Both the position numbers and the translations under genes were made by a program. Positions 1 to 11,597 of a stretch of 64,000 nucleotides of DNA are shown here, in pieces (position 1 is the stretch's first letter; each line of letters opens with the position of its first letter). The notes under the pieces were generated by a model. That model searched no databases and was not told where the DNA came from. It was given only the letters and a program-made list of their open reading frames with translations. Source of the stretch: Escarpia spicata (taxonomy: Eukaryota > Annelida > Polychaeta > Sabellida > Siboglinidae); NCBI GenBank assembly GCA_963995525.1, contig OZ023213.1, positions 53,262,808 through 53,326,807 of the forward strand, read 5' to 3'.

Positions 1-125
1 GCGTGGCCAAGGTTCGTGTGGAGTGTTAGTTTTTGTGCGTAACGTGTCAGCCGCATGGCCGAATTTCGTTTGGAGGGTTACTGTTCGTGTGTTGTGTTTC
101 AGCCGCGTGGCAGAAGTTCGTGCAC
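1..125 (+). repeat. 52-bp tandem triplication across an exon 5' end
   Basis: Three head-to-tail copies begin at 1, 53 and 105, each starting GCRTGGC and sharing a TTCGT block. The third is the real start of the sulfotransferase-like exon, and a CAG|CC acceptor-like sequence precedes the second (48-50) and third (100-102) copies. The unit length of 52 is not a multiple of three, so the copies are read in different frames. The repeat reaches the window edge, so more copies may lie to the left. Confidence 0.75.
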
Positions 126-431
126 AAGGCGTCGAAGGCGTGGCAAAACTTCAATGTCGCCTGGCTCGGCTTTCAAGGCCCGCTGCACGTCGTCTTTAAC
201 GAGCGCCTCAAGGCGGATGTGGCAACGGAACTCTCCGCTATACTGCACTTCCTCGACGCCCCGACCACCTTCCTGCACTGCGCACTGCTCAACTCTCAGG
301 GCCAGTTCCACCGGCGACGGACACGACACAGGAACGAACGACAGCTATATGACGAGTCGCTACGGGAGGTCGTGGACAGGAGCAAGCGGGAAGTGTGCAG
401 GAAGGCTGTCATCAAGACTGGATATCATTGA
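103..431 (+). CDS. WSCD-like sulfotransferase, last coding exon
   Basis: This is the carboxyl end of a WSC-domain (WSCD1/2-like) sulfotransferase, a family of Golgi type II membrane enzymes that transfer sulfate to glycans. The exon opens after a pyrimidine-rich acceptor ending TTTCAG at 102. It codes for about 108 residues, with the tryptophan/lysine-rich helix AWQKFVHKASKAWQNF, then GPLHVVFNERL, LHFLDAP and the family signature QGQFHRR, and stops at TGA 429-431. The same arrangement is seen in the exon at 57852-58172 on the other strand. The nucleotide-binding loop and middle of the enzyme must lie left of the window. The open frame from the ATG at 33 runs through intron sequence and is not the true start. 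The family is inferred from motif layout; the substrate is unknown. Confidence 0.7.
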
Positions 432-488
432 CGCGCTGAGATTAGATATTTCCTATGGTCACCAGCGACGTCATATTTATATTATATG

Positions 489-494
489 AATAAA
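489..494 (+). terminator. poly(A) signal AATAAA
   Basis: A canonical AATAAA lies about 58 bases after the stop codon of the sulfotransferase-like exon, which supports that exon being the terminal one. Confidence 0.6.
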
Positions 495-2615
495 TGGTGT
501 AAGACACGTACCACTAAATGTCGCATTTGATATACGTGTCTTATTGCCTACTATACAGTTAAAGTGTGAAACGTGATATGGAGATGCTTCGTGTAGCCAA
601 ATAAATAACGCATCATTTGAACGCTTGCTACGACGTTGGCATGTGCCATGTGTAACCTAATTCGGCTGTCAAAACGCCACACTAAGTGCGTTGTTAGATG
701 GCGTTGCCTCCGCACCCGTAAGTAAAGTATCACACGTGTCGTCAAATGGTATGGTAATCAAATGGCTATTTAGTTATCAGAGTATCTCCTCCTTTTGTAA
801 TTATTTGCCGAGTAACAGTGATATAAGGGTAGACAGTGCATGGGGCCTCCGCGAGGACTTTGTACTCGGTGAAAAAGAGAATATCCACTTGCTACAATTT
901 ATCACTATTTTGAAGACATGTGCATTGTCGTGACATCACAACATCAGAATAACATTTTCACACAAATTGTCATATTTATGTTATTGGGTTTACAAAATAA
1001 TATAACCGGGCTTAATTATGTTTATCATTGAAAAAATCTCCTAGCCTACATAAAATGAATTATCACACATCACAAATCGACATATTGTGATAAAAATCAC
1101 TCACCAAATACAAATAAAACATTTACAAAAAATAATGTCGGTTATGTGACAAACATAACTTCATTACCTGTCCAGCAGATACAACAAACGTAAAACGTTC
1201 ACTAAGCAAATTTTGCGAATACAAGTAGGTAAATATTTACTACCCATGTCATAAACGATTCAGTCGTACTTAATATCACACAAAGAAAACAATTATTCTA
1301 AGTAAGCGTCGTCGAAATGCACGCACCAAGTTTGAGGTTACAAATTACAGAATGTCCAAATATATCTTGTCATAGGTAAATATAAATGTTGACAACATGC
1401 ATAGCTCTAGGCCTAGCACTGCGCCCAGACACTATATGTTTTTAGATAAATGTGTTTTCATAGAATCACGACATGTGCATAGGATTTCAGTCAAACATAA
1501 GCATATAGGATCTAGGCTTGGTGCTCTTAAATCACTCTTAATTATTTTCTTATTAATCATTTTCAAAATCGTCTACACTAATAACAGTTACTATCACACA
1601 AAGACACAATTAAATATCACTCGTAAAGTAATACTAAAACCATTGCAAAAAAATTTTGTCAATTATGTAGCTATGTTGCGCAAACATAAGTTCAGCACTA
1701 GACCAGCAGACAAATAACTGCATGACGTTCATCGCGCCAGATATGAAAGACTCATCAACTCAACTGTTTCCCATTAAATTTCCCCATAAACTTCTTCTCA
1801 TTCAAACAGAAGACATACACACAATATCCTATCATTATAAGTTTACCATTACTACCACCCTTTTGATGGAATAAAATCACATATTTTTAAGGTACCTGGA
1901 AGTTGGGTTGCCATCACAATAATGCTTGCGTAGTACCATTTTGGATAATCCCCAAACAATTAATTTTATCGCAATGCAAGCCCGCTCCCCTTTCCCGCCA
2001 ACCGTATTAGTTTACATATGGTCCATTTGTATCGTATGCCTTGGCTAAAGTCCAAACTCCCTTCCAGTTGCATCAAAAGGTCCGAACGAACACTGTTTTC
2101 AGTCGGTTTAGATTTTATGTCGCCATGCTAAATTATGTATATATTTATTAATAATTTGTTTAGTTATTTATTTATTTTTAATATTTATTTATTATTTATT
2201 AACTTGACTTGTATGTGCATACTTTTTAACTGTCAGCTTAGTTTTGATATCGTCAGCTAATTTATTTATACATTTATTTTAATTTTATTTAACTATATGT
2301 ATACTTTTTAACTTTTTAGGTAATGTTCAGACGGTATTAATATTATGTTATCAAGTTAACTTTATGTCAATAGATGTACGACTGTCTTAAAATATGTTGG
2401 CAGTTGGCCTTGGTTTAAATTTATACTAGTTTTAGTATAGTTTCATAATGTTTCTGATTGTATATTTTGTGTGCATGATGGGGGGCAGGGGAGACAAGCG
2501 TGCATGTATGTTGAAGCCACAACGCCAAGAATTCCTCGCACATTCTAAATGCTACTTGGTAATAAACTGTCTGAATCTGAATCTGAAAATGAAATTTGTT
2601 TTTTCAATATTTGGT
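495..2615. other. AT-rich intergenic DNA with a diverged duplication
   Basis: No gene is supported here. About 1050-1200 and 1590-1730 look like diverged copies of one another: both have ATCACACA near the start, then a run of A, GT(C/A)..TATGT, AAACATAA and CCAGCAGA in the same order. The short open frames are random for this base composition. Confidence 0.4.
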
Positions 2616-3319
2616 TCATTCTTTCCATTTTCCCTGACTTTGAGGATGGTACGGTCTACTGGTTCTGACGGTTACGTGTTTGTTCTTTAGCCATCGTTTC
2701 ACATGTTTCTGGAATTCGGTACCACAATCGTGCTGAACGAGACGGGGGTACCCATACAATTCTAAGATGTCCTTGAGCCTGACCATTACTGTCGTCGATT
2801 TTTTATTAGGTTTAACCAAGTGTATCTACTGAACACGTCAAGAACGCACAGCACGTAAGAATACGCAGTGTCAGCATAATATTATAGTATTTTACTCGTT
2901 GTCATGTCTACAAGATCTATTCGGAGTTTGTCCTGTACTCCTCTGCTTCGAATGCTTGTGTGCGGAGCTCTATTCAGGAAGCGCGCCGTCATTATCTGGT
3001 GTCGCGTGTCTTGGGAAAGCACATGACTTATTGCATGTTCCGACAAACACATATCATTCTTAAGTGAACGATGCATGCGCCGTTGTCCAATTCCTCTCCG
3101 GCGATCATATCGCTCCTTGACCAACTTAGTGACATCGGACGTTTTAACAATGTTCTTGTTGTCGTAATACAGGTATGTGCCGACTAACTTGTAGTTGAGC
3201 CTGTTCCTGTAGTATTTGGTCAACGCGCTCCTTTCAGCAGTCGTCCGTTCGCAAACAGGGGGCAAACGATTTCCACTCAACAGCTGTTGTATTATCTCGA
3301 AGTGAGTGTCGGGCATCAC
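2616..3319 (-). pseudogene. Integrase-derived (KRBA2/Ginger-like) protein remnant
   Basis: Read on the minus strand, an ATG at 3319 opens 145 codons ending VQDKLRIDLVDM, like the segment before the catalytic core in integrase-derived proteins annotated as KRAB-A domain-containing 2-like. An in-frame TAA then interrupts the core, which resumes in the same frame with YYADTAYSYVLCVLDVFSRY (first catalytic Asp region). A frameshift near 2820 leads to LYGYPRLVQHDCGTEF (second Asp) and SRPYHPQSQGKWKE (Glu region). An internal stop plus a frameshift mark it as dead. It could be a Ginger-type transposon or a Ty3/gypsy-derived host gene; the family name is inferred from memory of motif layout. Confidence 0.6.
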
Positions 3320-3482
3320 CGAACAAGTTCTTTTTACTCTCGCAGCGAAGCACCCACAAGCCAGAAGAAGAGACGAAAATAGCAGCCTGCGGAAAAAACG
3401 AGAACATGTACCTGTCGCTTGAAATATAAACGGAGTTTCTATCCGAACTGATAATTACGCGCTACAGGCTCAGGGTGAAATT

Positions 3483-3575
3483 ACGGTTAGTGTACGGTTT
3501 TAGATTAGGGTTTGGGTTAGGGCTAAGATCAGGTAAGGTTTGGATTAGATTCAGGTTAGGGTCCGGGTTAGGGTG
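3483..3575 (+). repeat. Degenerate TTAGGG-like tract
   Basis: The stretch is dominated by variants of GGTTAGGG (GGGTTAGGGC, AGGTTAGGGT, CGGGTTAGGGT) mixed with diverged units. It resembles an old interstitial telomeric repeat or a G-rich subrepeat of the composite that follows. Confidence 0.5.
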
Positions 3576-3582
3576 TGTTACA

Positions 3583-3790
3583 ACTGTTAGTGTAATTATT
3601 AACTGATAATGTAATATGTTCCAGATAATGTATTGAAATTAACCATTAATGTAATAAAATTGACCAATAACGTACGTGTCTGATACTGTAATAACAACGA
3701 CCCTTAATGTAATTAACCTTCTGTCCGATGTGTAATAATTGTTTACTGATAATGTAATAACTTTTTCCATAATGTAAAGTCCATATCGTG
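3583..3790 (+). repeat. GATAATGTAAT subrepeat block (left arm)
   Basis: About ten imperfect copies of a unit of roughly 20-25 bases centred on ATAATGTAATA occur here. The same motif is found in inverted orientation at 4868-4990, on the other side of the 49-bp minisatellite. Confidence 0.6.
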
Positions 3791-3984
3791 TAAAAGTCAA
3801 ACTACGGTCATTTTTAGGGTTTACTATGTTAACAACAAGGTCACACGAGAAAAGAAAAGAAACGAAACCACGTCAAGGTCTAGTTAACGATATAAAGATA
3901 TTGCGAAGTTCACACCGAGTTTGTCTAATACTATTGCCACGACAATATTATACATTTTAAATAGGCCCCCTCCTCAACCTTCAC

Positions 3985-4845
3985 AATCATGGCCTACTAA
4001 TCATCCTTTGTCATGGGGGTCACTACCCTCCTTTCATCAGGGCCACTAACTATCCTCTATCATGGGGGTCACTGCCCTCCTTTTATCAGGGCCACTAACT
4101 ATCCTCTGTCATGGGGGTCACTGCCCTCCTTTCACCAGGGCCACTAACCATCCTCTGTCATGGGGGTCACTAACCCCCTTTCATAAGGGCCACTACCTAT
4201 CCTCTGTCATGGGGGTCACTGGTCTCCTTTTATCAGGGCCACTAACCATCCTCTGTCATGGGGGTCACTGCTCTCCTTTCATCAGGGCCACTACCTGTCC
4301 TCTGTCATGGGGGTCTCTGCCCTCCTTTTATCAGGGCCACTAACCATCCTCTGTCATGGGGGTCACTGCCCTCCTTTCATCAGGGCCACTACCTATCCTC
4401 TGTCATGGGGGTCACTGCCCTCCTTTTATCAGGGCCACTAACCATCCTCTGTCATGGGGGTCACTGCCCTCCTTTCATCAGGACCACTAACCATCATCTG
4501 TCATGGGGGTCACTGCCCTCCTTTTATCAGGGCCACTAACCATCCTCTGTCATGGGGGTCACTACCCTCCTTTCATCAGGGCCACTACCTATCCTCTGTC
4601 ATGGGGGTCACTGCCCTCCTTCTATTAGGGCCACTACCTATCCTTTGTCTTGGGGGTCACTGCCCTCCTTTTATCAGGGCCACTAACCATCCTCTGTCAT
4701 GGGGGTCACTGCCCTCCTTTTATCAGGGCCACTAACTATCCTCTGTCATGGTGGTCTCTGCCCTCCTTTCATCAGGGCCACTACCTATCCTCTGTCATGG
4801 GGGTCACTGCCCTCCTTTTATCAGGGCCACTACCTTTCATAATCT
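3985..4845 (+). repeat. 49-bp minisatellite, 17 copies
   Basis: The core CATGGGGGTC recurs exactly every 49 bases from 4011 to 4795, with one variant unit near 4648. Many units alternate CCTTTTATCAGGG...CTAACCA with CCTTTCATCAGGG...CTACCTA, giving a 98-bp higher-order period. Because 49 is not a multiple of three, open frames rotate through the array; the translated 93-residue frames are artefacts. Confidence 0.95.
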
Positions 4846-4867
4846 TTTAATTGTTAATCGCCTCTTT

Positions 4868-4990
4868 ACAGTAAAATCCCCTGTAATTTACATTATCAGT
4901 CAACAGTTATTACATTATCTGGCAGACGGTTTATTATATTATCTTTCGATATCATTGCATTATCTGGTATTTATGAGAGAATCGTTTTTT
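4868..4990 (-). repeat. Inverted right arm of the GATAATGTAAT block
   Basis: ATTACATTATC and related words are the reverse complement of the left-arm subrepeats at 3583-3790. The two arms flank the minisatellite like subterminal inverted repeats. Confidence 0.55.
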
Positions 4991-5184
4991 TATAAATATT
5001 ATCGGACACGTATTGGCTCGTATCGGGCACATGAAAACTATCTTGAGTCTCGAGTCTTGCATTAAGCTATCAGCTAATGATCACATACAGATGTAAGTTG
5101 TAACAGGGTTACGGTTATGGCAGTGCACTGTATCCTATTTCATGGGGATGTCTACTAGTTTCATTCAGCACACTTCAATGTAGA

Positions 5185-5660
5185 ATGTCGGTTAGTGCAG
5201 CTTCAGCGAAATAAGCAAATGAACTAGCGTTACCCAGCCAATGGACGCTGGTATTATCAAGAAGATGAAGTTCCATCACTGGTACATTCTAGACTAGGGG
5301 CATATTTGGGATGCCCTGAAGTCAGCATTCAACAAAGTGAAACCGGAAATTATTAAAAACTGGTACAAAAAGCGGGATTCGTCGAAAGTATTGAACGTGA
5401 AAAAGACGGCGACGACGGATCAGCAGCTTCGATCTGTGAGACCTGTGATTTGTAGACATAAACATCTGTAGAATTACCGCATTCACATATACCTAAGTGC
5501 ATTTATAGGGCTGTCATTTGTGTTAGCGCTGGGATATATCATCTTCGGTTAAGTCGGATTTTCTTATAACTCGGATTAAATCTCTCGGTCCGATTGAATC
5601 CGACATAGGCGAGGTTTGCTATATAAGCTCACACAATGGGACAACGAAAGCAGGGAAGTA
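5185..5660 (+). mobile_element. pogo/Tigger-like transposon, 3' part, copy 1
   Basis: The stretch 5235-5430 reads as the end of a pogo/Tigger-type DDE transposase: QPMDAGIIKKMKFHH, then DALKSAFNKVKPEIIKNWYK, then after a one-base shift KAGFVES. The QPMD.GII motif and the K.E.I...W..AGF helix are characteristic of the family. Bases 5455-5660 are a terminal sequence (TAAGTCGGATTTTC, AACTCGGATTAAA, GAGGTTTGCTATATAAG) repeated at 63785-64000. Only the last part of the transposase is present and it is frame-broken, so this copy is inactive. Confidence 0.75.
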
Positions 5661-6456
5661 AATAATGGGACATTATAAATTCGTAATGCAACGTTTCTAG
5701 GTCTACCTAGGCATTCTTTCAAATCAACTAGTCCCTCTATCCCGCAATGGAAACAATGATAACAAAGCAGCAACATCTCTGTCGGGAACGTATCTTAGAC
5801 GGATTCGTATTTATAATAGCAATTGGCAATTTACAGAATATTGTTCTCCCTAGAGATGCAAAGCAATACATTTATTGTGTAACGAGGCACAGCCCATACG
5901 TTTTGGTGATGTATTCATCTAGGTGGCTAATGATAACGTATAACGCAGAGACAGGGATGGTTGAGGACAAAATGGATGACGATAACGCGAAATACAATAT
6001 GTATCTTATTGACTCTAGGAGACACACAGCCTCTCTGCTTCAGTGATATGCCTGTAGTTTGTATTCATACATACTGTGACGGGATGTGTAAACTCATGAC
6101 TAGTTCACCACATGACCGCACCTAATTCCTTTAAAGCTAACGTTCAAGCTGTCGTTGTACACAATGAACAGTTCACAGCGCTCTGGTGGTAAGCTTAAAG
6201 GAAGTCGGGTTCTGGGTCATCAAACAATCCAGGAAATAAAAACTAAAATGGTGTCTAACTGTGTCATAAGTTGCTAGTTTTGCCTGAAACGGTTGAAGAG
6301 ATTGCTTTTCAACCGTTGTTCCCTGCTGTACAGGGACGAGGATTGGGTATAATATTGTCGAACCACTCGTTCTGTCATCCCTGTGTTATTCATAAATAAA
6401 AGCTACGGAGGCCTAATTGGTATACTGAATTTGCCGTCATTATCATCCTAGATAGC
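5661..6456. other. No supported gene
   Basis: A 99-codon frame at 5747-6046 has no recognisable domain, signal peptide or splice context. Nothing else stands out before the 51-bp minisatellite. Confidence 0.4.
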
Positions 6457-7290
6457 TAACGACTGAGTGGTTCAGCAAGCCCGTCAGGGTCTACCCTCCT
6501 AGATATCAACCGGCTGAGTGAATCAGCAAGTCAGTTAGGGCCTATCCTCCTAGATGACATGAATGATTCAGCAAGTCCGTAAGGGTCTATCCTCCTAGAT
6601 AACACACGGTTGAGTGATTCAGCAAGCCCGTATGGGTCTACCCTCCTAGATAATATGAATGATTCAGCAAGCCCGTTAGGGTCTATCCTCCTAGGTAGCA
6701 CCCGGTTGAGTGCTTCAGCAATCCCGTCTGGTTCTATCCTCCTAGATAATACCCGGCCGAGTGCTTCAGCAAGCCCGTCTGGGTCTATACTCCTAGATAA
6801 TACCCGGCTGAGTGATTCAGCAAGCCCGTCTGTGTCTATCCTCCTAGATAACACCCGGCTGAGTGATTCAGCAAGCCCGTCTGGGTCTATCCTCCTAGAT
6901 AACACCCGGCTGAGTTATTCAGCAAGCCCGTTTGAATCTATTCTCCTAGATAATACCCGGCTGAGTGATTCAGCAAGCCCGTCAGGGTCTATCCTCCTAG
7001 ATAATACCTGGCCGAGTGATTCAGCAAGCCCGTCTGGGTCTATCCTCCTAGATAATACCCGGCTGAGTGATTCAGCAAGCCCGTCAGGGTCTATCCTCCT
7101 AGATAATATCTGGCCGAGTGATTCAGCAAGCCCGTCAGGGTCTATCCTCCTAGATAATATCTGGCCGAGTGATTCAGCAAGCCCGTCAGGGTCTATCCTC
7201 CTAGATAATATCTGGCCGAGTGATTCAGCAAGCCCGTCTGGGTCTATCCTCCTAGATAATACCCGGCTGAGTGATTCAGCGAGCCAGCCA
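6457..7290 (+). repeat. 51-bp minisatellite, about 16 copies
   Basis: The unit contains TCCTCCTAGATAATACCCG and GAGTGATTCAGCAAGCCCG. It is 51 bases, and the indels seen (for example 45-bp units at 6540-6660) also look like multiples of three, so a 244-codon plus-strand frame (6610-7344) and a minus-strand frame (6531-6905) stay open. The plus frame repeats a 17-residue unit close to SILLDNTRLSDSASPSG. There is no signal peptide, splice site or flanking coding sequence, so it is treated as non-coding. Confidence 0.9.
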
Positions 7291-7868
7291 GGACAGGAAG
7301 ATTGTCACGACAAGTGGGAATGTCAACGGCAGGGACACATTTAACTCGAACACACGTCGAACTTCAACTCACACATACATATTGCAGGACAAAATATCGT
7401 TAAACTCACCCCTTGAAAACTTATATGTGGACTCATTAGGGTTTGCTAGTAAAATTCATGTATTTGATCTATATTAAACTGACCGCAACATTGTTGATAA
7501 ATAGTATATAATATACATGCGCCTCATTTCACTATTTATATTAAATATATCAGTGTTTAATTGTGACTGCATTCACATACACACAGCATTTACCTGATAA
7601 CTATTTAAGATTGATGTGTACATACAATCAATGTCACCTTGTAGATGACACTGCAATCTTTACAATGACGTCGAATACAAATAAAATATACGTAATTATT
7701 TTGAACCCTCCAAAATTTAAATCCAATACTGTAGCTACTATAAAGAGGCAATCCATGTACGTCACGCTAAAGTTTAACATTTTTGAGAATTCCACCCTCT
7801 TGTAATGCTTTGTTGGCCTGTATACACCCAAACGTACGTTCGTCTTGAGAGAAAGACCCCCCTTTTAT
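7291..7868. other. No supported gene
   Basis: AT-rich DNA between two tandem arrays; only short chance frames are present. Confidence 0.4.
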
Positions 7869-8150
7869 GGACACATTTTGGCTTAATGGAGCAAAGTAGG
7901 GAATTTACGAATCCGGCTTAATGGAACCGAGTATGGAAGACTTGACTCTCTCTTGTTTGAGCCAAGTAATGAAGACACCAATCTGGCTTAATAGAACCAA
8001 GTAGGAAAGACACGACTCTGGCTTACTGGGACCAAGTAATGAAGACACCACTCTGGCTGAATGGAACCAAGTAGGGTAGACACGACTCCGTCTTACTGGA
8101 GCCAGATAGAGACGACATCACGGCGACTTAATTGAGACAACCAGGGAAGA
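7869..8150 (+). repeat. Diverged 35-bp minisatellite, about 8 copies
   Basis: Successive units read like CTGGCTTAATGGAACCAAGT followed by AGGGAAGACACGACT, with frequent substitutions. The spacing is close to 35 bases. Confidence 0.75.
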
Positions 8151-11100
8151 TCCTACTGCTACGAGTTACCTGATCACTCCTGACAATGCACGGCCGCACC
8201 TCCTCTTGTCTCATTTAGTAATGATGATAGCACAAACTTGATTTCACGATGATGACCCGCCTTCTAAGCTTGTGCAATCCGACACCTGAATGACGCTGCC
8301 TTTGTCGATTGTCTCCGTCTAATTTACACACGTCACCCTCACAAAACAGATTAACTTAAGTATGATTCATAATAAAAATGTAATGTTTGAAATTACCTGC
8401 ACAACTCAAATCCACCTTGGATTTGTGGGAAAGATGCCTTCAGCGGGTCGATGGAGGTTTCTCGGTGTGCACTCAAACTAAATTTTATTTTAGTTCCTGC
8501 AAGTGGTCGACCTGTAATACATGTATAATAATGTAATATTGTTATAGAAAACGTTGTATGTTTAATAAATAATGAGTGAAGCCGTCATTTACTGGCATAC
8601 TTCATGTGACACAATTATGTGTACCATATATTAAATGTCAATTAAATTGCATTTTTTATAAATATGCTTCATGCATGAACACAGTCATGAAAGTAATGTT
8701 TTCGGTAATTAATTACCTATATCTTATGAGGAATAAAATTTAGTCAGAGAAAACGAAGACAGAATTTTATTCGTTACAACGTTTTAACTCCGAAAAAAAC
8801 TATCCCTTCTTTTCGCAGCCCCAAATATAACAAACTGTGACACTGTCAGTGGAACTCATTCCCATATGAAAACACCACTACCCAGCAAAAATAGCAGAAT
8901 TGGCTCAATACTGGCACTTATTGTTAATAGTCCAGCCGATATTGAGGCAGTACAATGCCCAAATCACAATTAAATTGACATTACCGGCCGAATACTGGCC
9001 GAATAGTAGCCAGTATATAGCATGCAGCGCCACCTATGGAATGCACAAAATTGCATTGCACAGGATGCCGGCACAGGCGGAGTACTGCACAACTACACTG
9101 AGCCAGCACTGGGCCACTACTGTTCCAGCATGGTGCCAGCATAAAGTCAGTACAGTATGCTACTACAGGCCCAAGTTACAGTCTCTGTGCAAGACATATT
9201 GGACCAGTACCGTGTTTATTTATTTGGGACAGTATGCTGTTAGTTATTGCACGAGAACTAGCTAATTACACTATTTTTGACTGGTTAATAAACTGATAGT
9301 AATATTATTAATTATTATCAAACCTGTAACTCCATGACCATATCCTTCTTTTCGGAAACGTATGGTTCTTGTTCCTGCTGCAACGACAACAACTGAAACT
9401 GTCCACGTTTTAAAGCGTCGTTTTGTTTCACCCAGCCTGGACCTCCCTGGTGGAATGTTTCGGAATTGTTGAAACCTAAAGAAAAAGTTAAAACAATATA
9501 TAATACAAACCTATTAGTATGACGGTCTATGCAATATCTATGACTGTATGACTAACTAGTATGAGTATGACTGACATAGTCTATTAGGACATTCTCACAT
9601 AGTCCTACGCTACTCCTAGGCCCGGGCGCCTTAGGACTACAACTACGAGTAGGACTAACTAGGCCTAGGTAGGCTATGCAACAATAAATCATATGTACTA
9701 CTAGTACTATGAGCTACAGGAGTGTGGAGGGAGCCATTCAGAATGGCCGCGGTCGGGTGTGGGTGGGTCCACACAACTTTGCTGTTAACTTATGTATTAT
9801 AATTATCTAAGCTAATACACATCATGTATATATTGAATTCATGCCCGTAGCTAGCTTTTCACAATGGGGGTTCACATTTTACCGATTCAGACTCCAGGGG
9901 GCGCCATAAGTTCATGTGGGGTTATATTTTTTTCACAACGCAGCGGGCCCCACATGTTCACGTGGGGGCTCATAATGCAGAAGGTTACATTTCTAGCTGG
10001 AAGAACAATGAAGTGGGTGTGAGATTGGTGGAACATGTGGTTTCGTGTTATATTCTTTCATCTTATGTACAACATATTAGCATCCCCAGCAGGCCCATAA
10101 CGAGGTCGTTTTGGGGGTGAGTTTTCAGTCAAAGTGGGACTCATATGTGGTCTGTGGAGATTGGGCCCATTTTGTTGTCCGATTAAGCCTAATTTCACAC
10201 AATTAATAAAAGTCAACACGCAGTGATAGTATATTGTTAATATAACTTAATTATTTTATATAATACTCGAAACCTTTCGCCGTGTGTGCAGTTGTTTTGA
10301 ATATAATCATATTAATATAATAAACGAGGCACCTTGAAGTGTGGGAGTGTCCGGAATAAACAGTTAAAGTGACATTTACAATCTGGTTTTCACTCAATTA
10401 ATTCATTATATTTATCTGATCTGATGTGCAAAAGTTCCATAATTTATCATAAACATAATTAAATTAGTAATTAATAAACCCTTATAAAACATGTCCGGTA
10501 AATAGAAGAGTAGAACAAATATTGTCCTCTTGTGGAATTTGAATTAAATTGTAAGTGTCAAACAGTCAAGTACCATATTCGGAACACCACACTGACTCCA
10601 GGAAACACAAACTGTATTTTACAACTGTACGGAACACGAAATGGACATAATAATTGATAATAAAGGCCCTTCACACATTCTTGCCTCCTCATCAGCGATA
10701 AGGCTTCACTTTCTGAGATCCACAAACACACAACTAGCAACCACAGTATTTTGGCAACCATACAGCCACACAATTACATGATTTCTCATCAGCATGCGCA
10801 TTTTAAAATAGGTGAAGCTAAACTTTATTGTGTGTTGGTTAAATACAATTATTTATCGAAATTCGCGTTCCAGCGCAATAGTTCAAAATTATGATTTATG
10901 TTAAGCCAGATGAGTTTGTCTACCGGGTTTGCAGCTTATAAGAAATACATTCGCTACATATCCTAAGTTGTTGATTGTTGAGAATAGCCTCTTTGACATG
11001 AACTCCGTGAACCCCCCCCCCCGGCTACGGGCATGGTATTATATGAATTTGATTCTTACCTTCATACTAGCTCTGACACAAACGTCCATCTGCCAAGCTG

Positions 11101-11596
11101 TTATTTACAGCAAAAGGTCTGCATTGGTAAATGACCGCCGTTGAAGCTGGACACTTTGATGACAATCGTGTTCAATTTCACGTTACTACCATACAAAATA
11201 TAATGTAATCATTAATATTACATTTTGATAGCTTGACCTACCACAATCATATTTTTAATTTTTATTTTACGTGCAATCACATTTTGGGTTGATACATGGG
11301 ACATACGTCTTCCTATGTCTAACTGTGTCATGAATTTTGTAAGATCTGAAATAAAACTTTTTTCTTTATCGAAAATGTGTATAGGAATATGCATTAAAGG
11401 GTAACAAAAGGAAACTGTTTATTGTTAAGCATCTAAAAACTTATTACAATCTAACACTTTGCAACTTCCATCACATTTTTAACATCAATGATTTATTAGG
11501 AAAACAATTTTGAACACACAGCTACCGAATTTCATGAACTGCGCCATTGTTTGTCACAATATGACGTCATCAATTATATGTGTACTTCTCACTTAC
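8151..11596. other. Long AT-rich region without a supported gene
   Basis: No domain-bearing reading frame is seen. A 121-codon frame at 8900-9265 follows low-complexity CAGTACTGGC-like words and is probably chance. On the minus strand, an ATG at 10761 gives MVAKILWLLVVCLWISES, which would score as a signal peptide, but no clear splice donor or following exon could be found. A CTCF-like CTCCAGGGGGCGC is at 9892-9904. Confidence 0.35.
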
Positions 11597-11597
11597 A

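Noticed and set aside
4062..5065. A ladder of 66-105-codon frames repeating MGVTALLLSGPL
   Set aside because: Artefact of the 49-bp minisatellite; the frame rotates each unit.
6531..6905. Minus-strand 124-codon Arg/Asp-rich repeat protein
   Set aside because: Shadow of the 51-bp array.
3985..7290. CRISPR-like arrays
   Set aside because: Units are directly tandem with no unique spacers between conserved repeats, and the DNA is eukaryotic.
8900..9265. 121-codon frame that might be a small secreted protein
   Set aside because: Sequence is built from recurring CAGTACTGG-like words, has no signal peptide or domain, and lacks splice or poly(A) context.
10558..10773. Minus-strand exon with a signal-peptide-like start (MVAKILWLLVVCLWISES)
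   Set aside because: No convincing donor site, downstream exon or promoter could be identified; kept only as a remark in the region entry.
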